A stretch of DNA of 64,000 nucleotides from Phanerochaete sordida (Eukaryota; Basidiomycota; Agaricomycetes; Polyporales; Phanerochaetaceae): assembly GCA_019973155.2 (NCBI GenBank), contig BPQB01000019.1, forward strand, positions 434,001 through 498,000, written 5' to 3'. Position 1 is the stretch's first letter. Every line of letters starts with the position of its first letter. Below the pieces are notes generated by a model. It did not search any database, had not been told where the DNA came from, and saw nothing but the letters and a program-made list of their open reading frames with translations. A program made the position numbers and the translations under genes. Below are positions 1-9,899 of the stretch, one piece after another.

Positions 1-1
1 C

Positions 2-256
2 CTCAAGGTCACGCTCGAGGAGCTCGACCTCCGGTACACGAAGCCCGTGCAGCCCGTCATCATGCCCGGCGTGCCACCTGGCTGGGGCGGGCCGCGCTCG
101 CCGTACCTCAACTCGCCGCGCATGCCGACGCCGAGCCCGCGCTTCAGCGGGAGCCGCGACACGCTCAGCGTGCCGCAGCAGGACACGGCGAGCCGCGACA
201 CGCTCTCGTTCCGGAGCGCGGACCTCGCGCGCGCGGCGTCGACGCGCCTGCGGTGA
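2..256 (+). CDS. C-terminal end of an unidentified protein (5' part outside window)
   Basis: Open in frame from base 2 to a TGA at 254-256, giving about 84 residues that continue from the left edge. The tail is rich in Pro, Ser, Arg and Thr and holds two copies of a short SRDTLS motif, a low-complexity C-terminus common in fungal proteins. No domain is visible, so no function is proposed. It counts as coding because the frame is open to the edge, codon use is GC-rich like neighbouring exons, and it stops before a more AT-rich 3' region. Confidence 0.6.
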   Translation, partial: LKVTLEELDLRYTKPVQPVIMPGVPPGWGGPRSPYLNSPRMPTPSPRFSGSRDTLSVPQQDTASRDTLSFRSADLARAASTRLR

Positions 257-884
257 GGCCTGCGCCCATGCGTGCGATCACCCCTTGGTGCACCTTTGGA
301 CTCCTCCATGGACTCGCGAGAAGCTGGCTGGCCGGCGGTGTGGCTAGATGCTGGTGTGCTGCATATACATATATCCCCCGTGTACATTTAGAAACGCATT
401 TGCTCGCATGTACTTAATTGCTTTGCATAGCTCCGTGTCGCTCTTTTGCAATCGACTCGTTGAATTGACTGCCCTGTCGTGAAGCGTGGCTTAGAAGTAG
501 AACTGGGCGCGTTGGGCCTCGTAGCGCGCGTGCTCCTTGCTCTCAACCGCGACGTTCAAACTGCTCTGGTCTTCGTGCGTATAGAGTCTCAGACATCTAC
601 GCTAGCTCTCGCTTTTCCCGTAGGCCTGAACTGTACCCCGCGGACGGCAGCCAGTGCTGACTCTGCACTCGCCCAGATTTGGCACGGAAGGCTCCGAGCT
701 TCCTAGCCTCTGCCCCTCTTCGCTCCCATGGCTCCAGACTCTACAGGGCAGCGCGCCCTTTCTCTCTCTCGAACCACAACTACGCCATCGTGAGCGCAGG
801 TCGCCCAGCGCCGTCGCCCGCCACGACGACCCCTCCAAGTCGCAGACTTGGACCGCCTGCCCTGCGCCCACTGCGAACCCAACC
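257..884. other. Intergenic region
   Basis: 3' flank of the truncated gene and 5' flank of the next. The part around 360-480 is AT-richer. Short ORFs here show no family resemblance. Nothing else seen. Confidence 0.5.
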
Positions 885-2574
885 ATGGCGCTCTTATCCG
901 CCGAAGACGCATCCCGCCTCGACTCTCTCTCGTCCTTCCTCGTATCGCCCGCCGCGGCGTCCCCGCTGCTGCTCCCGGCGCGCGACGCCCTGCTGCGCTA
1001 CAGTCGCTGGCTCGAACGCTGCGCGTTCTGGCGCGAGGAGCCGTTGTCGCCCATCGAGGAGCTCGGCGCGTGGTTCGTCGGCGAGGCAGACATACCCACG
1101 CTCGCCGAGCACCTCGGACAGCACGCGTGGTTCTATGCCGGGGCCGTTCTGTGCCTGGTCTACCTGGGTGTGCTCGTTTTTGCTGGCGCGGGACGCCATA
1201 AGGACGGGGTGCAAGGTGGGCGCGGTGGTGTTCAGGCTGGCGAAGAGGTGAGTCGCACCTGCGCCGTCGGTCATTGCAGGAGGCTAATACCTTGGGATAG
1301 GTCGATGATCCCACGGACGCCGGCGATGCTCCCATCCTGATACGCATCGCCGCAGAGGGCGATCCAAAGCTCGGAGTCACCTTCATGCACTTCAAACTGG
1401 ACATTTTGAAGGCGATGGAAAAGCAGCTGTACACAGTTGACACACATCCAGCACCCCGCTGCATTCTCTCTGGAGTCTTCCTCCCGGATGGTCTGGAGGC
1501 TAGCTTCTTGGACTCTACTTCTGGCTCTGGCAACACTTGGTTCTTTGCTATCGATATGTCGACGATCTTCGATATCTGCCCGCACGATGCCTACCTCAGC
1601 TTGACATTTCGGGAAATCCCAGGGGTATGCCCCGCCCAGGACGACGACGTTGAGTGGTTCCATCGCTACACTGCGCAAGATAGCTCACTACGTCCGCGTA
1701 TATACAGGACGATGATGCCAAGGGTGACGACGACGGCTGGACAACTGTCTCCTATCGACTTCGCATTCGTCGCAGGCAGCCTTCTGCGAATGTGCCAGCT
1801 ACCCGCATCAAGCAGCGCACTCGATGCAGTACTCCGCCTAGCCCTCGGGCGCGCACCCGTTCTAGCCCTGGTATCCACCTGGATTCTGCGAGGAGCATCC
1901 CAGGCGGAAGAGGATCTGTGGCACTGGGCAGTCAACGGAGCTTCTCCACTCATGCGTCATGGGCCAGCTATCCCGTTGTCTCGCCGGCCGAAATGCAGGC
2001 TGTGCGGGAGAGAAGTCTGCGAGTCATTCTCAGGAGCAACGCGGCGACTAGGAATCAATCTCAAGAAGACGACAGTGACTCTGACACGGAGGGACTCGCA
2101 GTCGTCTTAAAGTCTAGGAAACCAGCTAGCAGTGCTGCAGCACCGAGTCCAGAGAGGCTCTCTCTCTTCGCCGCCATGGCACAAGCACGCCGCACCCGCT
2201 TTGCCCACACCTCCGGCACAGACTCACCCGATCTCGACGCCCACCCACTCCCGCAGACACCGTCCAAGTCTGCCGCCCACTGGACTGGGGCGACATCAGC
2301 ACACACTCGCGCCTTCACCGCTCCCGCCACCCCTCAGGCGCCACAGGCGTCCTCGCGCTGGCCACACTCCGCTCTGAGGCAGCCGCGCGGCCGCTACACG
2401 TCGAACTCTCCGAACTGGCGCGCCCGACATGCTGCTGCTGTGACTTCCCGGGAGCTCGTCCTGACGACGCGCCCGCCTGCCACCTCTGGGGACTCGTTGA
2501 CATGCTTCCAGCTGACGATGTACTCTGCCTACGCCGACATTGCGCTGAACCAGCGCTCTGGGGGGGTTCTCTGA
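885..2574 (+). CDS. Unrecognised protein with one N-terminal membrane segment, 3 exons
   Basis: Exons 885-1247, 1301-1624 and 1708-2574 give 517 residues. Both introns are short, in phase 0, with GT donors and AG acceptors, and a GCTAATAC branch-like site lies before the first acceptor. The ATG at 885 has a good context (CAACCATGG). Residues about 86-107 form a hydrophobic stretch (FYAGAVLCLVYLGVLVF) that could span a membrane. The middle is soluble-looking, and the last 280 residues are a Ser/Arg/Pro/Ala-rich disordered tail. I do not recognise the family; a fungus-restricted membrane-anchored protein is only an inference. Confidence 0.62.
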
Positions 2575-3249
2575 GGGGCGGCCGTATGTCGAGGTGGTGT
2601 AGTTGCGCTAGGTTGGCTCGCTAGGGCGGGGCTCGGGGCTGGGTATGCCATGCAAAATAGCTCGTTAATCTCATCGCTAGGGTTGTGGGAATAACAGAGG
2701 GTATATTCCATATGGCACAGACTGTACCGCATTCGTACTTTTCGCGAGAACGAGGCTACAGATACAAGAAGCCGTTACATCTTCAGCTAGATGGGGGCTA
2801 CCGTCTTTGCTTTTAGCTTCAAGCGATCCCTTGAGCTTGATGATGACACCCATCTGATAATGAACTCCGGGAAACACAGACACTCTATTTTGTACTATGG
2901 CACAGACGGCCAGTATTCTACTTTTCCAACAGAACGAGACTACGAACTTGAAACAGAACAGTCACCAAACTCTTTAGTTGCTTTTTAGATTTTTATCCCG
3001 GAGTGAAACCATGGACCAGAAGCGAAGCAAGCCAAGACGAAGTAGCCAAGGCCGGGGGAGGATGGAACGAGGGATGTCGAACCAGGCGGCGGGGAGCCAC
3101 CCGGGGTTGTCCTCGTTGGGTAGGACTTGCATGTCGGACATCAGCCGCACAGGGGTGCCAGCGTGCGTCCAAGCATCGGAGAGCCCAAGTGTCGCGAATA
3201 TGCCGTCGACGAGTGACCAGTGCCGAGAGCGACCAGAGTTCCGAGCAGC
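2575..3249. other. Intergenic region with a diverged direct duplication
   Basis: Lies between the ends of two convergent genes. It holds two related stretches, about 2685-2765 and 2870-2955, described separately. No credible gene. Confidence 0.5.
2685..2955. repeat. Two diverged direct repeats about 185 bp apart
   Basis: Both copies share TATGGCACAGAC (2711 and 2896) followed by similar ACTTTT..AGAACGAG..CTAC blocks, and a GGGAA..ACAGA stretch upstream. Similarity is clear but interrupted by small gaps. It looks like an old local duplication; no target sites or termini are visible. Confidence 0.5.
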
Positions 3250-4120
3250 TCAGCCCACGCACGCCTGCGCACGCGCGCGCATCTGGAAGAGCTTCGCCGT
3301 GCCGCGCGCGTCGCCGGGGTTCCGGCGCATGTACGACGCGTACGCGATCGTCTCTGCCGAGGGCGTGAAGGAGCGTGCGGACGCGCTGAGGGCCTTGCTC
3401 GGGGTGTCGGGGGCGAGGGCGCCAGTGTGAGGGGGGCCAGTGACGAGGGCGCCGGTGACGAGGGGACCAGTGACAGAAGTGCCAGAGCGGGGAGCCGGAG
3501 ATGGAGACGGGGGCGCGAAGCCCGCGCGCGCGAGGACGCGCTGCTTGAACGCGAGCTGGCGGTCCTCGGGCGTCGCGGCGGGGATGACCTCGCCGTCGAT
3601 GAAGATGCTCGTGGCGGAGTAGCAGGCAAGCGAGAGGTCCGCGGCCGGTGTGGCTGGCACATCGAAGGAGTCGTCAGAGTCGTCAGATTCGTCGGCGTCG
3701 TCGGCGTCGTCGGAGTCGCTCGACGTGTCGTCGCAGAGGGCGACGTCCGCGGCCGGGAGGGCGAAGAGCGCGACGAGGCAGGCAAACTTCCAAGCGATGT
3801 CGTCGGTGAGAGACGCGGTCTCGAAGGGGTCGGCGAGCGCGAGCAGGTGGGCCCACGCGTCCTCGATTGTCTCAGCCGCGCCCTCGGTGGCTTGGGGAGC
3901 TGGCTGAGTCTGGTAGAGCTTGGACGTCGGCGAAGGTATCTCAAAGCAAGTGGTGGGCACTCACCTCGGCCATAGCAAAGAACGGGGCTACCCAGGTGAA
4001 GTGGTCGACAGCCTTGAACCAGCAAGAGGCATAGTAGTCCGAAGTGAGGTCCCCGTTCCGAGACTCGAAGACCTTGCGCGTGAAACGGAGACCCAGAATA
4101 GTGGGAGGGAATTTCAACAT
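3250..4120 (-). CDS. Unrecognised acidic/low-complexity protein, 2 exons
   Basis: Exon 1 is 4120-3965 (52 codons, starting MLKFPPTILG). A GTGAGT donor follows. The second exon starts at 3918 (AAG acceptor) or 3909 (CAG acceptor), both in frame, and runs to a TGA at 3250, giving about 272-275 residues. The first 100 residues are globular-looking. Then come an acidic Asp/Ser tract from trinucleotide-like codon repeats (3669-3720), a conserved-looking block (FIDGEVIPAATPEDRQ), and a Thr/Gly/Pro/Val repeat (3415-3485). The C-terminus is tentative because further splicing cannot be excluded. No family recognised. Confidence 0.6.
3415..3485 (-). repeat. Short imperfect tandem repeat inside a coding exon
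   Basis: Repeated GCCAGTGACGAGG-like units of about 12-18 bp encode a VTGPLVTGALVTGP-type run on the minus strand in the unrecognised protein at 3250-4120. Copies differ by a few bases. Confidence 0.5.
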
Positions 4121-4577
4121 GTTTTGGGTTATGTAAAGTATTAGAAGGGTTGTTTGTGTGGAGTTTGTGAGGCGAGACGATGGTGGTTTAGGTGAGGGAG
4201 AGATGTGGACTGGAGGTCGGTTTAAATGTCGAGGAGGCTGACCCTCGAGCTGGCTGCAGCTGCCAGACTCGTTTCAAACACCTGGACCGGTTCCCAATGA
4301 TTAATGAAATCTGTGAGCCTCACAGACCGCAGTGGCCGGACAGACTGGTGAGTCTGCTGCCTGTCACGTCGAAGTAGAGGCCGCCATCCCCAGGTCTTGA
4401 ACAGGTCGAGGGTCACGCTTGTCTGCATCACATGGATCAATAAAGATAAATTCGGCGGATAGTGTGCAGGTAGTCTAGTCTAGGGCGGGCATCCATTGAT
4501 ATGGCTAGTCTGTGTAGGAGGATAGTCTGTGCGATCTAGCGTCATGCTCGAGAGGTAGAGTCCGGAGTCCGGGATGT
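4121..4577. other. Intergenic region
   Basis: Serves as promoter for the gene starting at 4120 and as 3' flank of the serine dehydratase ending at 4578. No further gene seen. Confidence 0.5.
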
Positions 4578-7500
4578 CTAGCATGCGGGCACAGTAAGCG
4601 GGATCTTGACGGTCCTCTGCAGAAAAAAAGACGTCAGTAAAGCCCAAATCGTCATCACTGTATGAATTACCGCAAGGCCCTAGAGATTACACACGTCAGT
4701 ACGGAGTAGCCTAGGAAGTGAATCAAAATTGCGCACCGAAAGGCTCGTCTCCTTGTATTTCACGCTCATGTCGACGGCGGTCAGCCGCATCGCCTCGATC
4801 GCCTCGTCGAGCGTCACGCTGTAAACGTTCTGACTCGCCATGGACAGCTGCGCGGCGGTGACGGCTTTCACGGCTACAAAGAATCTCAGATTCCTCGAGT
4901 AGCAGACACAGACACGATGGTGCTCACCACCAAGACTGTTACGCTCTATACATGGCACTTGGACCAGACCGTCGATAGGGTCGCACGTCAAGCCCAGGTT
5001 GTGCTCTAATGTCGTAGTTGAGCATTTATCCTGACACGTTTGGACAGGCGACTCACCGATGCCAATCTCTGCCGCTTGCAAGACTGTCTCAGGGTCCGCT
5101 GTAAGATATCAACCAGGTCAGCACGAATGCATCAAATTGTTTGCGCGATGCTCACCGCCCATACACGCCGCAAATCCAGCAGCAGCCATCGAGCAAGCAA
5201 CTACGAAACGTCAGGGCTGGATTGCAGACGGCGAAGCAGCAGAACGTACCTCCGACCTCGGCCTGACATCCTCCCTCAGCAGCAGATATCGTGCTGCCGC
5301 GCTTGAAGAGCATGCCGACGGCCGCTGCGGTGAGCAGGAACGTCTCGATGGCCTTCTCGGGGTCGTCGCTGACGAACTGCGTCACGAGTCAGGACACGCC
5401 GCTCTAAGAGTGCGGGCCACTCACCTCAACGATGTACTTGAGCACAGCTGGGATGATACCCGCGGCGCCGTTCTGCATGGTCTTCTCAGAGAGATGGAGG
5501 AGCGGCAGTGTCAACGCAGTCGTACCGTTGGCGACGTCACGATCCGCCCTCCACTGGCGTTGACCTCGTTCACCGCGATCGCGTAACATGACAGGAAGTC
5601 CATAGCCGGGATTGTCGTCTTACTCTGCAGACGCCTTTAGTATAAACACCCCTCTCGATGATGAATAAACACGCACCGGCGGCATGGGCAATATCGGGTG
5701 CTCCAGCGACCCGACGACCTTCGTCGCGCGCGACGCCTTGGCGACCTTGCCTGCGGGCTGGTCCTCCGGAGGCGGCTCGTTGAAGCCCGGCGCGATGTGC
5801 TCGTCATCGACGGGTGCGGTGATCTTTCCACTGGCCATCGGCTTGCCCGCGCCGATCTGGGGGAAGTGCGCCCCTGCGACGCCAGGATAGAATCTATGAT
5901 CTGGTCAGGTCGTGCAGAGGAGTAGATGTCGATGACGACGGACCCGCGCATCAGGCGTCGGTAGAGCATCGGGGCGCGGCGGCGGAGGCCTATCCGTCCC
6001 GGGAGCTTCTCCTCGGATGAGGACACACCAGTGCGGATGCAGTCGTCCATGACTTTCCATATCCGCATCAGCTGCGAAAAGCCTTAGTTTGGAAGCCAGT
6101 AGAATGATTGCGGCACTGACCTTGTGGTTAATTTCCTCGTGGGAGTATCCAAAGTGAAGCTCGTTGTCATACACGATTTGTGCGATAGTCATCTATCCAG
6201 ATAGATGTCGGTTGGGGTTGAACCCAGTGCACGGCTAGGAAAAACCTACGTTATGGTTGCGCGTCAGCGCAAGGAGGCTGTCGCCGGACTTGCACGCAGT
6301 TAGCACGGAGCTATGCTCGATGTATGCATGTACTCACGGTAAAAGGGTATGGGGGGGAGGAAGGATCCGGGGCGGCATCACCGCGGGACGCGTCAGGTTC
6401 TGAGAGGCTGTGGGTTTGATGCAGACGTGCACCATGCACGCTACTCTTGTCCACGCCCTTATAGTACAGATTCTCATCGCACTGTGTTTTCTCGTTGACC
6501 ACGAAGCCGCCTCCGACGCTGCGGAGAGAATGACGTTCAGCGACAGACCATAGGGAAAACATGACATCAACCCTCACCTGAAGTACTCGTTGGTAGCTAG
6601 GAGATCTCCATTGGCATCGAAAACAGAAAAGCGCATGCCATTAGGATGCGTTTTCAGGACCTGGTCCCAGCGCCACAACATGTCGCTGTCCATGTCATAG
6701 TGAATGTGATGGGTGCCATTGAGCGTGAGACTCTTGTTCTCAAGAATAGCCTGGTATCGCGAGGGAATAGTGCCGGTGTCAATTGTCTCCGGGTCCGAGC
6801 CTAGACACATTCAGAAACCGGCGATAGAGTGAGAGATGGATGCTTCTCACCTTCTAGCCCGAGAAGGATAGCCTGTGGCGTATGGTGGCTACAAAGCGAC
6901 GCGATAAGTCGTGACGACCAGTGGCTGTGTGTGTACCGTACCCTTTGCCTGGGACGCGGTCAGACGGACCTTCCTCAAGGGGAGATGGTACGCACCTGTC
7001 GCTGCCAACGAGCCGTAGCTTCGCGCCGCTGTCAGATACGATACCCCTTACAACCACACTTCGAAGGAACGTACAGAGTGATTTTGACGGTTTTGACCTG
7101 CACGATCTCATGGAGACGCGCAGCACAGGCAGCTCAATGGCTACACACCTTTTCCAAAAGCTCAAGGTCCTGCAGATCGGTGATGAAGATCTTGCCCGCC
7201 CGCATCGGTCCAACTGTGTGCGACGAGCTGGGCCCCACTGTGATGGCTCCCGTCAACAAAGACACAGGTGGCGGAGACACACAACGCACCGCCGATGCTG
7301 AAGAGGTCAAACGCGGAAATGACGGCGTGCTCCGTCTGCTGGCGGGCGCCGAGCGAGTCTGCCTGGTCGGCGGGGACGGCGTCGCCGGCGTCGGGGCCGT
7401 CCTTGGGCTGGAGGGCAGCGCTCGCAAGCGCACGCGTGGGCACGCCCGTCGAGAAGTGCGCGCCGCTCAGCCGGGCGTGCCGCGCCCTGGTGGCGACGTT

Positions 7501-7590
7501 CTTCGCTTTGAGGTGCCGGCCTGCAGACGCGGGGGCGCGGAGGGCGAGCGCGGCGCAGGCTCGCGCGGGTGCACGGGCGACGGTGAACAT
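4578..7590 (-). CDS. L-serine dehydratase, single-chain iron-sulfur type, probably mitochondrial
   Basis: Deaminates L-serine to pyruvate and ammonia. Twenty-one exons join to 654 residues: 7590-7290, 7237-7149, 7097-7075, 7018-6996, 6948-6942, 6888-6851, 6800-6578, 6518-6338, 6288-6250, 6192-6121, 6071-5944, 5893-5677, 5624-5526, 5472-5425, 5376-5250, 5200-5156, 5098-5057, 5005-4928, 4873-4737, 4679-4671, 4616-4578. The beta part has [15 protein letters not shown] and [15 protein letters not shown]; the alpha part has SPTNGAAG. Candidate cluster cysteines are in [17 protein letters not shown] and VPCIERN. It ends KIPLTVPAC. The first 50 residues are rich in Arg and Ala with almost no acids, like a mitochondrial presequence. 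Several exons are tiny (7 and 9 nt). It shares a 270-bp promoter with the SET gene at 7861. This is the Fe-S enzyme family, not the PLP-type serine dehydratase. Confidence 0.93.
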
Positions 7591-7860
7591 CGCGATGGTC
7601 GCGCTGGTGGGCGGTGGTGGTCGGGAGCAAGGGCTGGAGGGCTGGAGACGAGTACGAGGGCGAAAGGGAGGGCGGGCGGGACGGTGCAGACGGCGGCGGT
7701 GAAACCGAGAACTAAAGCAGAGGCTCGAAATAGCAGGAGGAGCGCCGTCGACCACGTGGCGGCGGCGAGATTTCAGAATGGGGCGCGCTGATTGGCCCGC
7801 GCGGATCTCCTGGGCTATGCGAACGCGGTGCGCCGCACGGGGCCTCCGACCACAACCGCC
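7591..7860. promoter_or_regulatory. Bidirectional promoter between serine dehydratase and SET gene
   Basis: 270 bp separate the two start codons. It contains a palindromic CACGTG E-box (7753-7758) and a CCAAT box on the minus strand (CCAATCA, 7789-7795). CCAAT boxes bind the HAP/NF-Y complex and CACGTG binds bHLH factors in fungi; their use here is inferred. Confidence 0.5.
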
Positions 7861-9097
7861 ATGCAGCACAGCGGGGGCCCGTCGCTGCTCGCCGTCGCCG
7901 TCTCACCGCTCACGGGCAGGTCCTACCGCGCCACATGTGACCTCCCACAGGACTCCTGTGTCCTCGACATCTCCACACCCTACGCCGACACCGTCTACAA
8001 GAAGTTCCGGAAGGAGGTCTGTGCGGAATGCTGGCGGTACGAGCTCGGCCGCACCGACTTCCTGACCTGCCGCGACTATGCAGAGGCGGGGCTATGGTTC
8101 TGTGATGCGCGCTGTCGCGACTCTTGGTTGGAGCGGGAGGGGCAGGGGACGGTAGAGCTGCTCAAGACTCTCGAAGCTGCGCGGATACGGAAGGAGAAGG
8201 GCAAGGCTAGGGAAGATGCGTCGACTGCAATCAAGCAAATTACTCAGGACTTCCTCGACCAAGCCTGGGAAGAGGTCTCTGCACAGGAGAAGCGACCAAA
8301 GACCCTGAACAAGTGGAAGATGCTTCAGCTCGACGACTTCGAGGCAGATCTGGCACGCTATGTCCTTCTGGCTCTCAACCACCTGCATCGAGAATCGAGC
8401 TCATTTACGGTGTCATCGAACGACGGGCCTTCCCAGTTTGCCGAAACTCGTCCTGGGCTCAACTTCGGTGCAGCCACCTGGAACGACTTTGCCTCCCTAC
8501 AATCCGGAGAACTGCTACAAATTAGCAAGTTCCCGGAACTCTTGGACAACTGGGTTCACATCTATCAAGTCCTGAAGGCTCGCTTCGCATCCAAGATTTT
8601 ACGACCATCAGCAAAGGAGCTCAGTACCTCTGCCTCCCCGGCGAACACCACGGACCTCTCAGACGTAATTACACCCCAGAATGTCAGGACAGCCTTAGGA
8701 GTCGACCCAAGCAATTCATTCGGCATTTGGCAAGTTCCCGTTACTGAGGAAAGCGAGGGCCTCGGTTTTGGCATTTACCCAGTCCCCTCGTTCTTCAATC
8801 ACCGTGAGTTTGCCCCCTGCCAGGACAGCATCACGCTTCGCGGTCCCCTGACCTCACCACGGCACAGATTGCGCGCCGAACGTTCGAAAGGAACGCGTCG
8901 GGCGTCGGCTGCGCTTCGTGACGACGGCCGCCGTGCGCGCGGGCGACGAGCTCTGCATCAGCTACGGACACGTCGAGCACATGACGCTCGCGGCGCGCAG
9001 GGAGCACCTGCGAGACGGCTGGTTCTTTGTGTGTGCATGCAGCCGCTGTGCGGAAGAGGAGGCCTCGGCCACGACGCGCGACGCCGCGGGACCCTAG
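7861..9097 (+). CDS. MYND-like/SET domain protein lysine methyltransferase
   Basis: Exons 7861-8803 and 8868-9097 encode 390 residues. The 64-nt intron falls inside the SET motif; splicing restores NHHCAPN, the AdoMet-binding NHxCxPN box (about residues 313-319). It is followed by RRLRFVTTAAVRAGDELCISYGH, a SET C-terminal core with the catalytic-type tyrosine. A cysteine cluster (CAECW..LTC..WFCDARC, about residues 53-85) resembles a MYND or post-SET zinc site, and CACSRC near the end is a post-SET cysteine group. The arrangement fits SMYD/SET6-like enzymes, which methylate histone or non-histone lysines; the substrate is unknown. Confidence 0.87.
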
Positions 9098-9899
9098 CAC
9101 CCTCGCGCGCAGGCGGCCGCATCGCACTTGGCCTGGGGCCCCACTTGGAATTCCACGACGCGGCAATGCAGCAGGCGGGGCACGGCTGCACAAGGGCGGT
9201 CAGCGGCATTTGATGGGCCAGGGCCCGCAGGGTGCACCCCAGGCTGTTCAGAGGGACCACGATAGCAGGGCGGTTTGGAGGCTATGTCGGTTGGCAGATT
9301 GGAGGATGAGACAGATGTCCTGCAGCAGATGTTCTTGGCCACAGTTTGATGACATTCGATGCATGCGACTGAGGATGCGAGAGACAGGATGGGTGGATTG
9401 GTTGGTTGTCGGAAACGGAGCGAGTTGATTGGGACGTTCATGTGGCAACGCGATCAGAGAAGAGAGAACGATTCAGATTGAGTGCGTGGCGATCTTGCGA
9501 CCAGGGCGTCGTCGGGCGGTACAGAATCCAGTCATATGAGCAGAAAAATGCGGCCCTTGCGAGGGTGAGGGGATCGCGGGGAACATGGCAGAGAGTGAGA
9601 AGGCGGTTTCGAGGAGGGTGGGACGGAAGTGGTTTCATGTTTTCCACGTGGCTCGCGAGATCCCGTCGGTTTGATAGAGCAGAGGACGAGCAGCTCATGA
9701 GGCCCGTTCAATCCTCTTCTGCGCGCCCTCCAACACCGACCACGTCGTCGCCGTCGCCCTCCTCCTCCTCTGCTTGACGACGCCCCGCCGTCGGCTATTA
9801 AATTATACCTTGTCTCGCGACCCACACGAAAACGTACCTGGATTCCCTCTTACACCCAACCACCCTCCGTCGTCGCTGCACACATTGCATGCCGCGACG
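9098..9899. other. Intergenic region upstream of the RhoGAP gene
   Basis: No credible gene. The last 200 bp hold a pyrimidine-rich stretch near 9720-9775 and an AT-rich core. Confidence 0.5.
9796..9807 (+). promoter_or_regulatory. TATA-like element before the RhoGAP gene
   Basis: TATTAAATTATA lies about 93 bp upstream of the ATG at 9900 in otherwise GC-rich sequence, a plausible core promoter position. Confidence 0.4.

Noticed and set aside
7888..9213. Unspliced 473-codon reading through the MYND/SET gene
   Set aside because: It breaks the NHxCxPN motif; splicing 8804-8867 restores the motif and the post-SET cysteines.
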